This document shows, one piece after another, positions 35,515 through 48,400 of a stretch of DNA of 64,000 nucleotides. The stretch spans positions 62,001 through 126,000 of the forward strand of contig CATNEN010000034.1 of assembly GCA_950097015.1 (NCBI GenBank), given 5' to 3'. The DNA is from Macrostomum hystrix. Lineage: Eukaryota > Platyhelminthes > Macrostomidae. The notes under the pieces are model-generated. The model was not told the DNA's origin and ran no database searches. It saw only the letters and a list, made by a program, of their open reading frames with translations. Position 1 is the first letter of the stretch. Each line of letters starts with the position of its first letter. A program made the position numbers and the translations under genes.

Positions 35515-36727
35515 TACTCAGTGTCTACTCAGATTAGAGCAGGTGTCTACTCAGATTTGAGTGTAGAGTGGTAAGAGTGGGTGTCTACTCAGATTAGAGC
35601 AGGTGTCTATTCAGATTTGAGTGTAGAGTGGTAAGAGTGGGTGTCTACTCAGATTAGAGCAGGTGTCTACTCAGATTAGAGCAGGTGTCTACTCAGATTA
35701 GAGCAGGTGTCTACTCAGATTAGAGCAGGTGTCTACTCAGATTAGAGCAAGTGTCTACTCAGATTTGAGCAGGTGTCTACTCAGATTAGAGCAGGTGTCT
35801 ACTCAGATTAGAGCAGGTGTCTACTCAGATTAGAGCAGGTGTCTACTCAGATTAGAGCAGGTGTCTACTCAGATTAGAGCTGGTGTCTACTCAGGTTAGA
35901 GCAGGTGTCTACTCAGATTTAAGTGTGAAGTGGTAAGAGTGGGCGTAAACTCAGATTAGAGCAGGTGTCTACTCAGATTAGAGCAGGTGTCTACTCAGAT
36001 TAGATCAGGTGTCTACTCAGATTAGAGCAGGTGTCTACTCAGATTAGAGCAGGTGTCTACTCAGATTAGAGCAGGTGTCTACTCAGATTAGAGCAGGTGT
36101 CTACTCAGATTAGATCAGGTGTCTACTCAGATTAGAGCAGGTGTCTACTCAGATTAGAGCAGGTGTCTACTCAGATTAGAGCAGGTGTCTACTCAGATTA
36201 GAGCAGGTGTCTACTCAGATTAGAGCAGGTGTCTACTCAGATTAGAGCAGGTGTCTACTCAGATTAGAGCAGGTGTCTACTCAGATTAGAGCAGGTGTCT
36301 ACTCAGATTAGAGCAGGTGTCTACTCAGATTAGAGCAGGTGTCTACTCAGATTAGAGCAGGTGTCTACTCAGATTAGAGCAGGTGTCTACTCAGATTAGA
36401 GCAGGTGTCTACTCAGATTAGAGCAGGTGTCTACTCAGATTAGAGCAGGTGTCTACTCAGATTAGAGCAGGTGTCTACTCAGATTAGAGCAGGTGTCTAC
36501 TCAGATTAGAGCAGGTGTCTACTCAGATTAGAGCAGGTGTCTACTCAGATTAGATCAGGTGTCTACTCAGATTAGAGCAGGTGTCTACTCAGATTAGAGC
36601 AGGTGTCTACTCAGATTAGAGCAGGTGTCTACTCAGATTAGAGCAGGTGTCTACTCAGATTAGAGCAGGTGTCTACTCAGATTAGAGCAGGTGTCTACTC
36701 AGATTAGAGCAGGTGTCTACTCAGATT
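35515..36727. repeat. 22-bp minisatellite between DNMBP and DENR
   Basis: About 52 units containing GGTGTCTACTCAGATTAGAG. Near the 5' end a longer variant with GAGTGTAGAGTGGTAAGAGT is interspersed, while from about 36000 onward units are nearly identical, implying recent expansion at the 3' side. Confidence 0.95.
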
Positions 36728-36989
36728 AAATTGTCGCGCAAATTTAATCACTGTTTTTATTCGCTCTGTAATGTGTGGCATAATTTGTGTTACTATGGCT
36801 AAAATATGCACTAAGTAATTGTAAAAGGATTGAGTTAGACTCATCGTGTAGATTTACCTATTAGATTATTGCGTTGTCTTGAAATAATTAATTGCCTAAT
36901 TTAGTCAAGACCCAAATTTAACCCTAATTTAGTAATAATCTCTTATCTAGTTGACATTATGTGGCTAGCACAATTTAGGCCTAGAATCA

Positions 36990-39110
36990 GAACGGGACAG
37001 TTAAGATTGGGATCTTGGAGACAGTTGGGATTTGGATCTTGGAGACAGGTCGGATTGGGATCTTGGAGACTGTTAGGTTTGGGATCTTGGAGACAGTTAT
37101 GTTTGGGATCTTGGAGACAGTTATGTTTGGGATCTTCGAGACAGTTAGGTTTGGGATCTTGGAGACAGTTAGGTTTGGGATCTTGGAGACAGTTAGGTTT
37201 GGGATCTTCGAGACAGTTAGGTTTGGGATCTTCGAGACAGTTAGGTTTGGGATCTTCGAGACAGTTAGGTTTGGGATCTTGGAGACAGTTTGGTTTGGGA
37301 TCTTGGAGACAGTTAGGTTTGGGATCTTGGAGACAGTTTGGTTTGGGATCTTGGAGACAGTTTGGTTTGGGATCTTGGAGACAGTTAGGTTTGGGATCTT
37401 GGAGACAGTTTGGTTTGGGATCTTCGAGACAGTTAGGTTTGGGATCTTCGAGACAGTTTGGTTTGGGATCTTCGAGACAGTTAGGTTTGGGATCTTCGAG
37501 ACAGTTTGGTTTGGGATCTTCGAGACAGTTAGGTTTGGGATCTTGGAGACAGTTAGGTTTGGGATCTTCGAGACAGTTAGGTTTGGGATCTTCGAGACAG
37601 TTTGGTTTGGGATCTTCGAGACAGTTAGGTTTGGGATCTTGGAGACAGTTAGGTTTGGGATCTTCGAGACAGTTAGGTTTGGGATCTTGGAGACAGTTAG
37701 GTTTGGGATCTTGGAGACAGTTAGGTTTGGGATCTTGGAGACAGTTATGTTTGGGATCTTCGAGACAGTTAGGTTTGGGATCTTCGAGACAGTTAGGTTT
37801 GGGATCTTCGAGACAGTTTGGTTTGGGATCTTCGAGACAGTTAGGTTTGGGATCTTGGAGACAGTTAGGTTTGGGATCTTCGAGACAGTTAGGTTTGGGA
37901 TCTTGGAGACAGTTAGGTTTGGGATCTTGGAGACAGTTAGGTTTGGGATCTTGGAGACAGTTATGTTTGGGATCTTCGAGACAGTTAGGTTTGGGATCTT
38001 CGAGACAGTTAGGTTTGGGATCTTCGAGACAGTTATGTTTGGGATCTTCGAGATAGTTAGGTTTGGGATCTTGGAGACAGTTATGTTTGGGATCTTCGAG
38101 ACAGTTTGGTTTGGGATCTTCGAGACAGTTAGGTTTGGGATCTTGGAGACAGTTAGGTTTGGGATCTTCGAGACAGTTAGGTTTGGGATCTTGGAGACAG
38201 TTAGGTTTGGGATCTTGGAGACAGTTAGGTTTGGGATCTTGGAGACAGTTATGTTTGGGATCTTCGAGACAGTTAGGTTTGGGATCTTCGAGACAGTTAG
38301 GTTTGGGATCTTCGAGACAGTTATGTTTGGGATCTTCGAGATAGTTAGGTTTGGGATCTTGGAGACAGTTATGTTTGGGATCTTCGAGACAGTTTGGTTT
38401 GGGATCTTCGAGACCGTTAGGTTTGGGACTCTTGGAGACAGTTAGGTTTGGGATCTTCGAGACAGTTATGTTTGGGATCTTGGAGACAGTTAGGTTTGGG
38501 ACTCTTGGAGACAGTTAGGTTTGGGATCTTGGAGACAGTTAGGTTTGGGATCTTGGAGACAGTTATGTTTGGGATCTTCGAGACAGTTAGGTTTGGGATC
38601 TTGGAGACAGTTAGGTTTGGGATCTTCGAGACAGTTTGGTTTGGGATCTTCGAGACCGTTAGGTTTGGGATCTTCGAGACAGTTTGGTTTGGGATCTTCG
38701 AGACCGTTAGGTTTGGGACTCTTGGAGACAGTTATGTTTGGGATCTTGGAGACAGTTAGGTTTGCGACTCTTGGAGACAGTTATGTTTGGGACTCTTGGA
38801 GACAGTTAGGTTTGGGATCTTGGAGACAGTTATGTTTGGGATCTTCGAGACAGTTATGTTTGGGATCTTGGAGACAGTTATGTTTGGGATCTTCGAGACA
38901 GTTAGGTTTGGGACTCTTGGAGACAGTTATGTTTGGGATCTTCGAGACAGTTAGGTTTGGGATCTTCGAGACAGTTATGTTTGGGATCTTGGAGACAGTT
39001 AGGTTTGGGACTCTTGGAGACAGTTATGTTTGGGATCTTCGAGACAGTTAGGTTTGGGATCTTCGAGACAGTTAGGTTTGGGATCTAAGAGACAGTTAGT
39101 TAATTGGTAT
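36990..39110. repeat. 24-bp minisatellite upstream of DENR
   Basis: About 88 copies of a unit containing GACAGTTAGGTTTGGGATCT. Variants TTGGAG/TTCGAG and TTAGG/TTATG/TTTGG form repeated blocks (for example 37690-38060 recurs at about 38150-38400). Late units carry GGGACTCTTGG (25 bp), which breaks the frame. It ends about 220 bp before the DENR ATG. Long open frames are artefacts. Confidence 0.95.
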
Positions 39111-39327
39111 CTTAGAGGCAAGTGAGATTCGGATCTTGGAGACTTGGGATCCTAGGGATGGTATTGACAATCCATCTAGTATCCGTATTCAGAAATTTCA
39201 TGTTTTTTTTGTTTTCTATGAAGAGTTGGGGACTCGACCAAGCTGTTAAGATTCCCCAATTAACTTTTCTACAATCTATTCCTTCTCTTCTATCCTCAGC
39301 TTTCCTTCTATTATCCTGCTCAGCCGG

Positions 39328-40023
39328 ATGTCAGACAGCGATAGCGACAGAGATGAGGCAGTGCCAGCAACAGCACCAGCAGCATCGGCGCCAGCGGCGC
39401 CAGCGGCAGCTCCAGCGGCCACCGGAGGCTTCCTAGCCGAGCCCAAGCCGGTGCCTGGCGTGCGCTACCCGCTGCAGGTTCAGTACTGCGGCTCCTGCAG
39501 CCTGCCTCTGGAGCTTTGCGAATTCTCCGCCGACCTGGCCGCCTGCCGCTCTTGGTTGGAGCGGAATCTGCCCGAGGAATTCGCTACCAGGATTTCCGTC
39601 GCCGCTGGCGGCTCCTCCGCAGCCGAATCGAATAAATCCGGCGCAGCAGCGCCTGAGGAGACGGCCGCCGGCGAGGACGACGACAAGAAGAAGCGGCAGA
39701 CCCGCGGTGGCAAGGGCACCAACAAGGAGGCCAAGAAAAAGAAGGACACGGCGGAGCAGGCCAGGATCTGCCTGTCACGAGCCCAGCGCGGCAAGAGAAA
39801 GTCCGTCACGGTGGTGACCGGCCTGGCCTCGTTCGGCATTGATCTGAAAGAAGCCTCGCGGGTGTTCGGCCAGAAATTTGCCACTGGCGCCAGCGTCACT
39901 GGCAACGGCGACGAGATTGTCATTCAGGGCGACGTCCGGGACGACCTGTTTGATTTCCTGCCGGAGCGGTGGCCGGCCATCGACGAAGAGCGAATTGAGG
40001 ATCTGGGAGATTTGAAACGATGA
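39328..40023 (+). CDS. DENR: density-regulated protein, translation (re)initiation factor
   Basis: Works with MCTS1 on the 40S subunit to eject deacylated tRNA and support reinitiation. A single exon encodes 231 aa (human 198). The N-terminus is acidic then Ala/Pro-rich. Residues about 46-80 hold YPLQVQYCGSCSLPLELCEF and CRSWLE, matching the Cys-rich N-terminal domain. A Lys/Arg-rich linker (about 112-140) follows. The SUI1 fold (about 152-225) has VTVVTGLASFGIDLKEA, FATGASVTG and DEIVIQGD, ending WPAIDEERIEDLGDLKR as in animals. The ATG lies 4 nt after a textbook acceptor (CCTGCTCAG), implying a spliced 5' leader or trans-splicing. Length is increased by Ala/Pro expansions in the N-terminus and linker. 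Confidence 0.96.
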   Translation: MSDSDSDRDEAVPATAPAASAPAAPAAAPAATGGFLAEPKPVPGVRYPLQVQYCGSCSLPLELCEFSADLAACRSWLERNLPEEFATRISVAAGGSSAAESNKSGAAAPEETAAGEDDDKKKRQTRGGKGTNKEAKKKKDTAEQARICLSRAQRGKRKSVTVVTGLASFGIDLKEASRVFGQKFATGASVTGNGDEIVIQGDVRDDLFDFLPERWPAIDEERIEDLGDLKR

Positions 40024-40116
40024 TTGGCGTTGGTGGGATTCGGCAATGGGGAGAGCTGATTTGGGAGTTTTTTGGCTGGGGATGACAGTGGCTTTGCTTG
40101 GTGAAAACGGCGATAT

Positions 40117-40122
40117 ATTAAA
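40117..40122 (+). terminator. probable poly(A) signal for DENR
   Basis: ATTAAA about 95 nt after the DENR stop, in A/T-rich sequence. Not tested by transcripts. Confidence 0.45.
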
Positions 40123-40154
40123 AAAATAATTAGTTTCAATCATTTCCTTACACC

Positions 40155-40370
40155 TTCTTAATATCTTAGGTTTATTGTCTCATCTATTCTCTAGGTCCAC
40201 TGTCTCATCTATTCTCTAGGTCTACTGTCTCATCTATTCTCTAGGTCTACTGTCTCATCTATTCTCTAGGTCCACTTTCTCATCTATTCTCTAGGTCCAC
40301 TGTCTCATCTATTCTCTAGGTCTACTGTCTCATCTATTCTCTAGGTCTACTGTCTCATCTATTCTCTGTA
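40155..40370. repeat. 25-bp minisatellite downstream of DENR
   Basis: About nine copies of a unit containing TACTGTCTCATCTATTCTCT, beginning about 130 bp after the DENR stop. Different in sequence from the other 25-bp arrays. Confidence 0.93.
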
Positions 40371-40986
40371 CACATTAACTTTGACTTTGTCGTCTGTTTT
40401 GGTCTGTTAAGATAGGAGCGAATTAAATCTGAATAACAAGGCACTGTCATTCCATCAGCAACGGGTTTTGACATTCGAGGTTTATGAGGCTCTAGCTCTA
40501 CGCAGACAAATAACTAGATAAATTATTATTTATTGTATTAATAATAATTTCTATATTTGTTGCATGGATCCATGCGTCGATGAACAAGTGACGTCACTGG
40601 AGCTGTGTTGATTGGCACAGAATAAATTAGATCGATTTCAATTGAATATTGCCTAGGTTTCTCTTCAAGGTGACCAGTGAGAATTAAGCGCTCGGCTGTT
40701 TGGCATTTTCTGGGCTTGACCTTCACCAGTCGCTGGTGCAGTCAGCTCAGCCTATGCAAATACTTGCCTATTTTTGTTCACTGCCTCTGTTCCGATTTTG
40801 ATCTTTTCACTTTTTAAGCTCCTAGAAGAGATGCTATTCAAGATGGTTCACGGATGATTGTCTCACTGTTGACTATAGACATGGTTCGACAGACGATTTA
40901 CTGGCAAGATAGATTCGCGGATGATCGGTTTTATAATAGTAGTCATTTTTGCAGGAGGGCAATGACACATAATTTGAGGACAATTG
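40371..40986. other. intergenic, no gene recognised
   Basis: Mixed sequence between the array and a SINE. Nothing convincing on either strand. Confidence 0.5.
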
Positions 40987-41278
40987 ACCCGCAGCCAGCG
41001 AGGAGGCAAATCTGCCCGTTTCGCTGACTCCTGAGCACACACGCACACAGATACTGTACGTGGCAACAGCTCACACAGGTGTGTTTATTTGCCCTGACTT
41101 TCTCATCGTCAGGCAGTGTACACTTTCACTGTGCCTTGGAGGTTGGCCCTCAATTGCACAACAAGCCCCCAAGCCTTCTCTCCGTGACTGCGCCCTAAAA
41201 GAATGTGGCCTCGCCACGGAATCGAGCTCAGGGACCTTGGTGTGAGAGGCAAACGCGTTAACGGCTCCGCCACTCCCT
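40987..41278 (-). mobile_element. tRNA-derived SINE, family S, near full length
   Basis: On the minus strand the head reads GTGGCGGAGCCGTTAACGCG with a B-box-like GAGCTCGATTCCGTG. The body has AAGTGTACACTGCCTGACGA, and the 3' end is CTCCTCGCTGGCTGCGGGTC. It is the clearest A-box/B-box spacing of the five copies. Confidence 0.72.
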
Positions 41279-41868
41279 GGTTCACAGATAATTGACTGAC
41301 AAAATGGATTGACAGACATTTCAAGCGATCATTGGTCGATCCATACTGTGACCAAATTACGTGTCAATCCATCTTGTCACTCAATTGACTTGTCAAATCC
41401 GAATTCCAGCCGCTGCTGCAGCCTTGAATTCGTTGACAAAACGCAAGTTGCCTCTGTGCTTTTTGCGCGTGGGATTCTTTGCATTGTATTTGGTGGGATA
41501 AAATCAGGCCGGCTGGTTACTGTAGATGATCATCAAAATAAGATCAGGAAATTGCAGAAAGCCGCTGCAACAGGGTAAGCGCTACAGTAGAGGGCATTGC
41601 TGTATTGCTGTAAAAGCAGGAGTTTGCTGAAATTCTATTAAATTACTGTAAAATCAAAGCAGCAGACAGCAAGCGCGGAAGCGGATGTCTGCAATATTCG
41701 CAATACAAGCTAAACATAGAGATTTCAACGATGGCGCCGAATGCTGTATCGCTATTCCTTATTATATTGCACAAAATTCTATTGGACAAAAGATCTTGAA
41801 TTATTTGAGAGTTTGAAAGCGCAATACGAAACTACAAAAAGTCTTTGTATCTGTAACCGTAGAGCACA
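41279..41868. other. intergenic, no gene recognised
   Basis: Contains scattered TTGAC/GTCAA motifs but no ordered repeat. An 89-codon plus-strand frame here has no recognisable domain. Confidence 0.45.
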
Positions 41869-42257
41869 AGGGTATTTCAAATAGTGACATTCTTTTTTCT
41901 GTATCCCAAAGTATTCAACCAATCGCTCTATCCGATGAACCAACTTCCATAATAACAAAACATCAGCAAAGCAACGATTCTCGTCGGGTGTCTGATGGCA
42001 AAAACCACCAATATAGGCATATTTTTCTGCTCAAAATTTCATCACGTAACCATGTTGGCTACTATTGTTGATTATATTGCTTCTTTTTGAACCAATATGG
42101 ATTCGCCGTAGAAGTTAATACAGAGCTAGTTTTTGTCACCAGGGTCTTCGACAAGAATCGCTGGATATGTGGACGATACTGACGTCGGTGGCTTTGAAAG
42201 TTAGTTCATCGTGAAGAGTGGAAAGTTTCGATCGATATGGTATTTGAAATATCCCCG
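41869..42257 (+). mobile_element. dispersed repeat, family C, copy 2
   Basis: Opens with GGGTATTTCAAATA and closes with TATTTGAAATATCCCC, an inverted pair. The interior matches 16756-17173 in reverse. Located 3' of bestrophin. Confidence 0.55.
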
Positions 42258-42451
42258 AAAACAAAAGCGTGGTGTTTATTTCAGTGTGTAGAAAACGACA
42301 CTGAAGCGTAAAAATGAAGGTAATTGCTTCATGCGATTGTTCGAGCTTCGTAGGAAAAAAGAAAACGGGATAGGATCCGATAGGATTGAAGGGAATGACT
42401 GACTGATGTGTGACCACCTAAAAAACAGCCTGGAGGATTACTCAATCATCT

Positions 42452-45400
42452 CTACTCATAGTAGGACGTTGAATTCGTTGACTCTTCTTCCGGATCAGTC
42501 TCTTCTTGATTCTCAATGTGCTGTTGCTGCTGCTGCTGTTGCTGTTGCTGTTGCTGAGTGTAGAGCAGGTGCTGATGGTGAGGCTGGTCGGGTTCCAGGG
42601 TCTCGGCCGGCAGAGTCTGATCCACCGGGTAGTTTGCATCGTACTCAAGCTTCTCAATCTCCGGGTTGAACGCTACTCGCTTCTCCACATTTTCACCGCC
42701 TCCGCCTCCGCCGACGCCACCGGCAGCCTCCAGCATCATCTCCATGGCAACTGTGTCGCCCTGCATCTCCATGATGGCTGGGAGGTCGCCTGCCGACTGA
42801 CGACAGCCGCCGATGGCCGCCGCAGATGCCGCCTCGCCGACGTGCAGATTGTGCAGCTGGCAGGCGCTTGCACTGTGCGTCCCCTTCATGATGGAGTCGC
42901 CACCAAACTCCTCTTTGTGCTCGCAGATCCAGTCGTCCACGTACAGGTGACAGGCTGACGCAGTCGATGTCGCAGGGGCATTGTCGGCCCCGACCAAGAC
43001 ACCGGCTGTTGAACTGTCGAGATGCTCGCCTCCCGTTGTGGAGGCCGCCCTCACAGGTGACCCCGCGGCGACCGCGACAGCCGCCGAAGTGGCAACAGCG
43101 AAAGCGGCATCGGCTACGTCGCCGCAGTCAGCGATTAGACCAGAGCCGCTGCTAAATCGGCTGCAATCTTGGTCGTTGAAGTCGGCAACAACGCCGCTAA
43201 CGTCGCCTCCATCGACGAGGACGATGGCCGAGCCTGCAGAGCTTTCGCGGCAAGCCTCTTCATCGTCTTCTTCTAACTCTTGTTCTTCAACGTCGATGTC
43301 ATCGTCTTCATCATCACCAGATTGACGATGCCTTTGACAGCGTCGGCGTCGACGGCAGTCCGCTTCAGAGGACGATGTTCCCAGCGCCGAAGATGTCGGC
43401 AGAAGCGGCGCCCTTGTCATCTCGGCATCCCACCTGCCCGAAGCCGTCAGCTGATCAGGATTGTCGCCGCAATGTTCGTCTTTATTACTCATTGAACCCC
43501 GACGGCTGCCCGCCAGCTGGTCGTCGCCGATAACCGGTGTAGCATCGGGCAGCGAGCCACGCGAACTTTCGGCCACCTGGGTCAAGCGACAGTCGATGAC
43601 TCCGCCGCCGGATTCCTCGCGACAGCCGCTCCTCTGCTGCCTGCAGCGGCCGCCGCTGTTGACGATGTTGTTGGCGAAACAGAAGTGCGTGTCCGGCATG
43701 GAGCGGCTGATGTCCGGACTGCTCGGCTGGCTCTCCACCGCCGTTGTGCGGCTGCGGCGCCGCTTGGCCTTCTGGGATGCTGCGGGTTGAAGGGAGAAGT
43801 TGTTAGCTTGAATCAGCTTGTATTTGTGATGGACAGAGAGGAGCAATGACCGCCATCGCGAACGTCTGTCTGGCTAAGGCTAAGGCTAAGGTTAAGGGCT
43901 AAGGCTAGGGCTAAGGCTAAGGCTAAGGTTAAGGGCTAAGGCTAGGGCTAAGGCTAGAGCTAAGGGCTAGGGCTAAGGCTAAGGCTAAGGTCAAGGGCTA
44001 AGGCTAAGGCTAAGGTTAAGGGCTAAGGCTAGGGCTAAGGCTAGAGCTAAGGGCTAGGGCTAAGGCTAAGGCTAAGGTCAAGGGCTAAGGCTAGGGCTAA
44101 GGCTAAGGCTAAGGCTAAGGCTAAGGCTAAGGCTAATGCTAAGGCTAGGGTTACGGCTAAGGCTAAGGCTAAGGCTAAGGCTAAGGCTAAGGCTAAGGCT
44201 AAGGCTAATGCTAAGGCTAGGGTTACGGCTAAGGCTGAGGCTCATGAGGCTATGATTTATGAATCACATATTCTTGAGGCTGCCCTTCGAACATCAGTGT
44301 AACAAAGTGCGGCTATTTTCACTGGAAACCAGACAGTAAAGCTGACAGTTGAATCAAATTTCAACGCCTCGGTTCTTGTTGGAACCGTGAGAGCCTAATT
44401 TCTCAATGGCGCCCTCATTTGGTTGTGAGTTTCTCTCTACTTAATAAATTTTTCTGAAGGGCTAAAAGTGCACGACCGAGTTTTCGCCCGGTTCGCCTTG
44501 CCTAGCCTCCGCTTTTTCTGCCACACTGGCTTATGGAGCAACAGCATGCGTTTGTCCTGGGAGACTGCATTCTAATCAGTCAATTCCGAGGCAATCGTGT
44601 GGACTTGTATTTGCCCAAATTCAGGTCGAACTCGACCTAAAATTATTCCTTATAGCGATCATTACTTTCTAACATCATGACTTTGACGACTCATATTGCT
44701 TTTTTTTATTTGCGACCCTGCTGACTAACAGAGCTTTTATAATTCATTAATCAGACTGTATAATTCTCATTTATGCGTTGCCCCGGCTATGTCTTCGCAA
44801 TTTCTTGATGCGATGACTCCCAACTCATATGACCCCAACTCTCATGACCCCAACTCCCATGACCCCAACACCCATGACCCCAACTCATATGACCCCAACT
44901 CTCATGACCCCAAATCCCGTGACCGAAACTCCCATGACCCCAACTCATGTGACCCCAAATCCCGTGACCGAACCTCCCATGACCCTAACTCCCATGAACC
45001 CAACTCATATGACCCCAACTCCCATGACCCTAACTCATATGAACCCAAATCCCGTGACCGAAACTCCCATGACCCCAACTCATGTGACCCCAAATCCCGT
45101 GACCGAACCTCCCATGACCCTAACTCCCATGACCCCAACTCATATGACCCCAACTCCCATGACCCCAACTCATATGAACCCAAATCCCATGACCAAAACT
45201 CCCATGACTCAAAATCCCATGAACAGCGGTCATTTCTGTTCGGTCAGTGCTGAATTGCTCACTCAGCATCGCCTTGACTTCGTCCATCCGGTCGATGCTG
45301 ATCCTCAGCGGCGGCAGGCGTCTCTGTCGCTTCTTCGGGCTGACCTCCTGGTCGCCGCCGCCGCGCGAGTGCAGCGTGTGCGTGCTGGTGAAGTTGGACT

Positions 45401-48400
45401 CGGAAGCGTCCTCCGGTATGTTCGGCATGTGGCCGTGCGAGCTGCCGTGGCCCTGCGGCGGGACCTCCAGATTGGCCGTGGACCCAAACCAGCCGCTGGT
45501 CATGGCGAACTTCTCCGAGGCCTGGGTGTAGGACATCTGAGGGTCCTCCTTGTTCCACCAGCGGTCCTTCTCTAGCGCCGGCAGGGTGGTCAGCATGTTG
45601 TCCACGGCGAAGAGGCCAACCTTGAGGTTGCGGTCGACAATCCAGTTGCACTCGAAATCGTCGTCGTCTTCGCCGAACGGATTGATCATCTGCTCGGCCA
45701 CCTGCGGGTTTGTCAAGTTGGGCCACATGTACCTGCGTACAGCTGTTCAGTCCGTGGACTGGGGGAGGCCGCCACAACCACCTAAATTTTACGGATAGGA
45801 TAACTAAAGCACAATGGAAGTTTCTTGTGTGAGCCTCGATCAGAAGGCTGCTTGAGTGTGGGCTACTAATTTGCGATATCCGATATGTGTTGAAAAACGT
45901 CTAACCAAACTTATGGAAGCGACTTTTAGTAGCGGTAAAATAAGATGGTCGCACCTTGAGCCAGCCCAGGTAGAAGAACAGCTGCATCAGGGTGTCGATG
46001 GGCACGTACAGGTCAATGGAATATTTGGCCGACATCTCTGGCCCGAATTCTTCCCTGACACTGGCGAAGTTGATGTACTGCCTGGACATTATAGTGTTGA
46101 AGTAGAAAACGTAGACCGCCAATGTGGCTACCTGCAGTTGATTATCAAAGGTGCTAATGCTAATCAAAATAGCGTATAATTTTGCATGTTCCGTATAATA
46201 TTTGTTCAATTTACCTGCGTATAAACAAGCGGAATGCTGATCCAGTCATAGGAGAACAGTGTTCCTAGGCACTCTTTGAATCTGCTCAGTTCCTGTGGCG
46301 TTGAGTGCGTATTATGAGACTGGTGTACTACTTGTTAGGCAATTAAATATGAGCTACAATGTGCTTAGTATATTACCATACGCCATAGCAGTTGGCAGGT
46401 GAGATCTACTGCGGAGTGAGGTGGGTGGCGAAAGGAGGTGGGGGCGGAAGGAGGTGGGTGGTGGAGGGAGGTGGGTGGCGGAAGGAGGTGGGTGGTGGAG
46501 GGAGGTGGTTGGCGGAGGGAGGTGGGTGGAGGGGAGAGAGCTGAATGGCAGATAAGCAAGCCAAATGGCACTAAAATAATTTCATGCGCTCACATCCAGC
46601 AGAACGCACAACGGGTAGTCCCCGATTCGGTTTTCTCTGCGCGCCCGCTGGAAAAGCATGGCGCACCACTGGGTGGGCACCCAGTACTTGCTGGATATGT
46701 GCGGCACCTTCTCATGATTGTATAGTTCGAACTCGTTCTCAGTCATGAGGCCTGTTGTGGTGCAAAGAAGGTGGCATGGAAATATTAAAGGTGCGAAGCA
46801 TTACTTGCTTATCATCACTCAGGAATCGAAATGGGGTCTCACCCTGATCCACCAGACTCCCCAGAGTGGGAAATCGCTTCTTAACGGTGGAGCTGATGGT
46901 CCGTAGCAGCAGCACCTCGGCTTGAATCAGGTAGCGAATGGCGGTTCGCCTCAGCATCACAGTGTTCTCATCGGCTCCAGGAATGAGCACGGCAAAGTAG
47001 GACATGATGCTGCGGGCCATCGAAGTGGACTATGTGCTGACGGATAATTAATTGACAGGTGAGGATCTACACTTCATCGATCCGTACCTCAGACTATTGA
47101 AAAACGTAAATAATTTTGAACGATAGATAAAGTCGCGCAGGGCAAATGCTCGTCGAGTTTTTATATGAGGGGATCCAACTCACCGGTCTGGCCAAGGGAT
47201 GTAACAGTACTGTGCCCACCAGCGCTGTACTACAACCGTAACGTAAAAGCCAAGGATAAAGGTGAGCGGCAGGATGCTCTCGAATGTGCCGCTGTAGACA
47301 ACTATCTTCTCGAAGACTCTGCAAAGCAGTGGGTGGCGGAGGGAGGTGGGGGAGATGTGTAATTGAGTGGGTTGGACGACGGTGTGAGGTGGGCGATGGA
47401 GTGAGGTGGGCGATGGAGTGAGGTGGGCGATGGAGTGAGGTGGGCGATAGAGTGAGGTGGGCGATGGAGTGAGGTGAGCGATAGAGTCAGGTTAGGCGAT
47501 GAAGTGAGGTGGGTGATGGAGTGAGGTGGGCGATGGGGTGAGTTTAGGCGATGGAGTTAGGTGGGCGATGGAGTGGGGTGGGTGATGGAGTGAGGTGGGC
47601 GATGGTGTGAGGTGGGTGAAGAGATCGAAAAAAGAAGCAGAAAAAATACCAGTTAATGATAAGTACGAGTATATATAATAGAGCCACCTATTACTTTAAG
47701 GCAACATGCTATAAAGTGTCTTGAATATTGTTCAAAATTTTCTTTGTGGCGCTGAAATTCGTAGCTCTATCACAGTGCATGAGAAGAATGGTGAAATCGA
47801 GAAAGGGGAAAACGCTATTCTTGATGAAGCAGTTGCTTCGCTGAGCCTTCAAAAGGTTCAGCAGAGCTCCTGTCACTCATTGTCAACTGTGCTGCCTCTC
47901 GTCAGTCGAAATTCACCTTCCTGGCCAAATGCCTTCTAGTAAGCGAGCCAGCTCTCGAAAACTATTTCTCCCCAGGTAAATAACGCAGTGCAGTGGAGTC
48001 TTTGCACACAAAGGGTCTAAATATAGGCCTTCATGATTGGTGATTGGACGCACAATGTCTGTTTAAACACTCCTCAGGTGCACTTTTCAGCGTACAGACT
48101 GGAGATGACAAAAATATGTTTCTTTTTAGCATTCAAATCAGCTGGGTCTCCCGCTGAGGAATTCTGGGCCGGATATTTAAATTCTTAGTGCGTGGATCTG
48201 GTGGCCCAGACAGACCTTTATTTATTTATGAGCCATGAGGCTTGTCCAAATGAGTTGGAGCTGTATAGTTGAACCTTAAAAGTGCGAGAAATACAGGAAG
48301 GAACAGGCAACTGAACAGGCGGTTAGTTACTAAAGAAGATCGGGCTTTTTTTCAAAGAGCAAAATTACACTCGGGTGGATATGGGGAAGTTGGGAGATTG

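Noticed and set aside
36959-39051. Plus-strand frames of 365, 476 and 176 codons upstream of DENR
   Set aside because: 24-bp array read in two phases. No non-repetitive coding flank.
44902-45262. Bestrophin exon running on into 15-bp repeats ([10 protein letters not shown]-like)
   Set aside because: The donor at 45262 in phase 1 joins exactly to the acceptor at 43780 in matching phase, giving the KRRRSR tail.
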